This document shows, piece by piece, positions 6,114-8,245 of a stretch of 8,245 nt of DNA. How positions within the stretch are numbered: position 1 is the stretch's first letter; the number at the start of each line of letters is the position of its first letter. Source of the stretch: JAZNOQ01 sp045589215 (GTDB lineage Bacteria; Bacillota; Clostridia; Oscillospirales; CAG-272). Under the pieces are notes generated by a model. It was not told the origin of the DNA, did no database searches, and saw nothing but the letters and a program-made list of their open reading frames with translations. Position numbers and translations under genes: made by a program. The stretch is taken from contig JAZNOQ010000138.1 in assembly GCA_045589215.1 (NCBI GenBank), forward strand, positions 1 to 8,245, given 5' to 3'.

Positions 6114-7022
6114 ATGCATTTCAACGACAGAGATGAAATTATTGCACTTACTCCCCAATGGAAGGGCGAAAGACTCCCCGACGGTCGTCCGAAGGTCGAC
6201 GAAAAGTACCTGAAGGCACTCCGTACGCTGACGCTTGAGGAGGTTTGGAAGCCCATTTTTGTAAAGGGCTACGAGAGCCAATTCGAGGGACGCCTGCACA
6301 CGCTCCACAACGACGGCAGAAAACTGATCGGACGTGCTGTTACGGCAACCTACTGCCCCTTCCGTCCCGATCTCGACGAAGTCACGAAGGAAAAGGGCCG
6401 CGAGGAAGGCAGAACCGGAACGTACAATCAGTGGGTCATTGACAACCTGATGGAATACGACGTTCCCGTTATCGATATGTATGACAAGATCTACAAGGGT
6501 ACATATCTCGGCGGCAACCTTACGACCGCTCTGAAGAACAAGACGAAGAACGAAAACGGCGGTGCGGTCATCTGGGGTGGTATTCGTGATACCGAGCAGA
6601 TGATGAAGGTCGAGGACACGCAGGTCTACTACCGCGGCATCGACCCGACCCCGATCCGTGACTTCATTATGACTGCATACAACACGCCTACCCGTATCGG
6701 TAACGCGATCTGCCTCCCCGGTGACGTCGTATTCGGCGCAGGCGGGGGCGTTCTCTTCATCCCCGCGCACCTCGTTGAGGAGGTCGTCGGCGGTGCTGCC
6801 AAGACGCAGGTCAAGGATATGTTCGGCTTTGAAATGATCAGCCAGAACAAGTTCACGACCGCACAGATCGACAAGAACACCTGGACGAAGGATATGCTTG
6901 ACCTTCTGATGGAGTTCATTGAGAACGATGATCGTGCCGCAGACTATCGCGGACTTGATTGGTCGCAGGAGTACTACTTCGCGCTCCACGGAGACCCGAA
7001 CGACACGCAGTCGGCACTGTAA
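6114..7022 (+). CDS. RraA-like (HMG/CHA-aldolase fold) protein, candidate keto-acid aldolase
   Basis: The 302-residue protein carries the RraA/class II pyruvate-aldolase core with extensions at both ends; simple RraA proteins have about 160 residues. Core motifs in order are G-R-A-V-T-A-T-Y-C-P (probable first core strand), V-P-V-I-D-M (strand), G-G-N-L-T-T-A (133-139), G-G-I-R-D (R158-D159, the conserved Arg-Asp pair that binds substrate and the water-held metal), and I-C-L-P-G-D-V-V-F-G-A-G-G-G-V-L-F-I-P, the usual last strand. Characterised relatives cleave 4-hydroxy-4-methyl-2-oxoglutarate and similar acids to pyruvate, or decarboxylate oxaloacetate. Two deviations stand out: N135 sits where the aldolases carry Asp/Glu before the R-D pair, and G-A-G-G-G-V (208-213) replaces D-x-D-G-V. 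As last gene of the dehydratase operon it may cleave the 2-keto-3-deoxy product. The name RNase E regulator should not be taken to describe its job. The function is unproven. Confidence 0.8.
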   Translation: MHFNDRDEIIALTPQWKGERLPDGRPKVDEKYLKALRTLTLEEVWKPIFVKGYESQFEGRLHTLHNDGRKLIGRAVTATYCPFRPDLDEVTKEKGREEGRTGTYNQWVIDNLMEYDVPVIDMYDKIYKGTYLGGNLTTALKNKTKNENGGAVIWGGIRDTEQMMKVEDTQVYYRGIDPTPIRDFIMTAYNTPTRIGNAICLPGDVVFGAGGGVLFIPAHLVEEVVGGAAKTQVKDMFGFEMISQNKFTTAQIDKNTWTKDMLDLLMEFIENDDRAADYRGLDWSQEYYFALHGDPNDTQSAL

Positions 7023-7042
7023 GCTTTTCAAAAAACAAACGT

Positions 7043-7072
7043 GGCTGGATCCAAATGGATTCAGCCATTTCT
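7043..7072 (+). terminator. Probable intrinsic terminator of the dehydratase operon
   Basis: An 11-bp stem, TGGCTGGATCC (7043-7053) with GGATTCAGCCA (7058-7068), has one G-U pair and an AAAT loop and is followed by TTTCTCATTT. The T tract is interrupted, so termination may be incomplete, but it lies 20 nt after the last stop and before a new promoter. Confidence 0.75.
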
Positions 7073-7223
7073 CATTTAAAGTACAACAATGTTGCTAAAA
7101 AAATATAATTTTCGCAACAAAATACAAAATTTTTTTTTACGAAAATGCTTTCCGAAAAATGAAAAGTATGCTATAATATGGGCGGTATCTAAAATCTTTT
7201 TTTCGTAAGGAAAGGAAAAATTT
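7073..7223 (+). promoter_or_regulatory. AT-rich control region of the FAD oxidoreductase gene, with extended -10 promoter
   Basis: A perfect -10 TATAAT (7172-7177) preceded by TGC forms an extended -10. The best -35 at 17-bp spacing is only TTTCCG (7149-7154), so the promoter leans on the TG motif or an activator. The predicted start is near 7184, with a leader of about 40 nt. Upstream lie CAACA-A-TGTTG (7084-7094) and a third CAACA (7115-7119), then nine T (7130-7138). A 9-bp inverted repeat, TTACGAAAA (7137-7145) and TTTTCGTAA (7200-7208), brackets the promoter. The ribosome site is AAAGGA (7211-7216), 7 nt before the ATG. No riboswitch class was recognised. Confidence 0.65.
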
Positions 7224-8245
7224 ATGAAGCAGTATGATCTGATCGTAGTCGGAGGCGGCTTTGCGGGCGTTTCGGCGGCGATCGAGGGCGCGAAGGGCGG
7301 GCTTGACGTCCTGCTCGTTGAAAAATACAACTGTCTCGGCGGCGCGGCGGTAAGCTCGCTCGTTCTTCCCTTTATGACCTATTGGACGACGATGCCCGAG
7401 ACGGGGGAGCGCAAGTACCTCACGGGCGACCTTTTTCTCGAGATCGTGAGTGAGCTGAAGGCGGTCGGCGGTATGTCGAATGACAAGTACTTCGACGAGG
7501 AGCTTCTCAAGCTCGTGCTGAACAGAATGTGCCAAAAATATGGCGTTTCCCTACTTTTCAATACGGTTGTGACGAACGTAAACCGTGTGGACAACAGGAT
7601 CGTTTCGATCGACGCACTCGGAAAATCCGCGCGTCTTACTTTGTCTGCAGATCGCTACGTCGACGCGACGGGAGACGCCGAGCTTTCGATGCTCGCAGGC
7701 TGTGACGCGGTGGTCGGGCGCGAGAGTGACGGGCTCTGTCAACCGATGACCCTTTGCTTCCGTATGGGTGGCGTCGACAAGGAGAAATTTGCCGAGAGCC
7801 GCAAAGCAATCAATCCGCTTTACAAGGAATTTCAAGAAAAGGGGCTGATCCGCAATCCGCGCGAGAACGTGCTTGTGTTCGGTAACATGAACGACGGTGT
7901 TCTGCATTTCAATACAACGCGTGTGGTCAAGATGGATCCCACCGATCCCTTCGACGTAACGGCGGCGGAGATCGAAGCACGCGAGCAGGTCTACGAGATT
8001 CACAAGTTCCTGAAGGAGAATATCGAGGGCTTTGAAAACAGCCGCGTTCTTTCGACCGCGCTTCAGATCGGCATTCGCGAGAGCCGAAAGATCGTTGGCG
8101 AATACACCCTGACGGTGGAGGATCTCAAGTCGCTTGCGCGCTTTGACGATGGAATCGCGACCTCCAACTACGAGATCGACATTCACAATCCCGAGGGAAG
8201 CGGAACGACCCTTTACTATTTCCCGAAGGGTGCATATTACGAAAT
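7224..8245 (+). CDS. FAD-dependent oxidoreductase (PF12831 type), 3'-truncated by window edge
   Basis: The frame is open from the ATG at 7224 to the window end: 340 complete codons and no stop. The N-terminus is a dinucleotide-binding fold: G-G-G-F-A-G (10-15) gives GxGxxG, E33 would hold the FAD ribose, and C-L-G-G (37-40) follows, as is usual in this family. D-A-T-G-D (147-151) is the second FAD contact strand. I-G-I-R-E-S-R-K-I-V-G-E-Y (from 282) is a hallmark stretch of FAD_oxidored proteins. There is no signal peptide or transmembrane helix. Members are common in clostridia, Bacteroidetes and planctomycetes, near sugar-degradation genes, and most lack an assigned substrate. The gene has its own promoter after a terminator, so it is a separate unit although on the same strand. 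It may oxidise a substrate of the same pathway or start another operon. Relatives often run to about 430-600 residues, so a good part is missing. Confidence 0.87.
   Translation, partial: MKQYDLIVVGGGFAGVSAAIEGAKGGLDVLLVEKYNCLGGAAVSSLVLPFMTYWTTMPETGERKYLTGDLFLEIVSELKAVGGMSNDKYFDEELLKLVLNRMCQKYGVSLLFNTVVTNVNRVDNRIVSIDALGKSARLTLSADRYVDATGDAELSMLAGCDAVVGRESDGLCQPMTLCFRMGGVDKEKFAESRKAINPLYKEFQEKGLIRNPRENVLVFGNMNDGVLHFNTTRVVKMDPTDPFDVTAAEIEAREQVYEIHKFLKENIEGFENSRVLSTALQIGIRESRKIVGEYTLTVEDLKSLARFDDGIATSNYEIDIHNPEGSGTTLYYFPKGAYYE

Noticed and set aside
6078..7031. 317-codon minus-strand frame opposite the RraA-like gene
   Set aside because: It has the same codon-bias effect. The plus strand has an ideal ribosome site and family motifs; the minus frame has neither.
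7104..7109. A second TATAAT upstream of the FAD gene
   Set aside because: There is no acceptable -35 at 16-18 bp and no TG extension. It sits in an A/T run where the hexamer is likely by chance.
7551..8186. 211-codon minus-strand frame at the right end
   Set aside because: It lies antisense to the FAD-dependent oxidoreductase, whose frame is open to the window edge with clear FAD-binding motifs.
1..8245. Mobile elements, CRISPR arrays, tRNA/rRNA genes, riboswitches
   Set aside because: I saw no transposase, integrase or terminal repeats, no regularly spaced repeats, no cloverleaf-like gene, and no riboswitch core I could recognise in the short gaps.

Overview
The window looks like chromosomal DNA from a Gram-positive, Firmicutes-type bacterium, probably an uncultured gut-type clostridium. 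Three sequence traits point there: strong AGGAGG-like ribosome binding sites, sigma-A promoters close to consensus (TTGACA/TATAAT with a TG extended -10) in AT-rich gaps, and moderate-GC coding DNA. The taxonomy is inference. The window reads as an accessory carbohydrate-catabolism locus. I saw no phage, transposon, CRISPR array, tRNA or rRNA.

Layout. (1) Bases 1-2254, plus strand: the 3' part of a Gfo/Idh/MocA-type NAD(P)-dependent sugar oxidoreductase, then a signal-less family 20 (hexosaminidase-like) glycoside hydrolase. (2) 2255-2331: two hairpin terminators between convergent genes. (3) 2329-3171, minus strand: an AraC-family regulator with an N-terminal cupin sensor. (4) 3172-3291: a compact divergent control region in which two sigma-A promoters share a palindromic -10 box. 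(5) 3292-7022, plus strand: a tight four-gene unit encoding an enolase-superfamily acid-sugar dehydratase, a UlaG-like metallo-beta-lactamase-fold hydrolase, a short-chain dehydrogenase and an RraA-like (HMG/CHA-aldolase fold) protein, followed by a terminator. (6) 7023-7223: an AT-rich gap with an extended -10 promoter. (7) 7224 to the window end: the 5' two-thirds or so of a PF12831-type FAD-dependent oxidoreductase.

Working together. The four-gene unit has one candidate enzyme for each step of an oxidative, non-phosphorylating sugar route: SDR (sugar to lactone), MBL hydrolase (lactone to aldonate), dehydratase (aldonate to 2-keto-3-deoxy acid) and RraA-like aldolase (retro-aldol to pyruvate plus an aldehyde). 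The AraC regulator probably senses the sugar or an intermediate. The upstream hydrolase and Gfo/Idh enzyme may release and oxidise the sugar from an imported oligosaccharide or glycoside. Family assignments rest on motifs visible in the translations. Substrates and pathway order are inference. Several proteins carry unusual active-site motifs, which suggests a substrate different from those of the characterised relatives.
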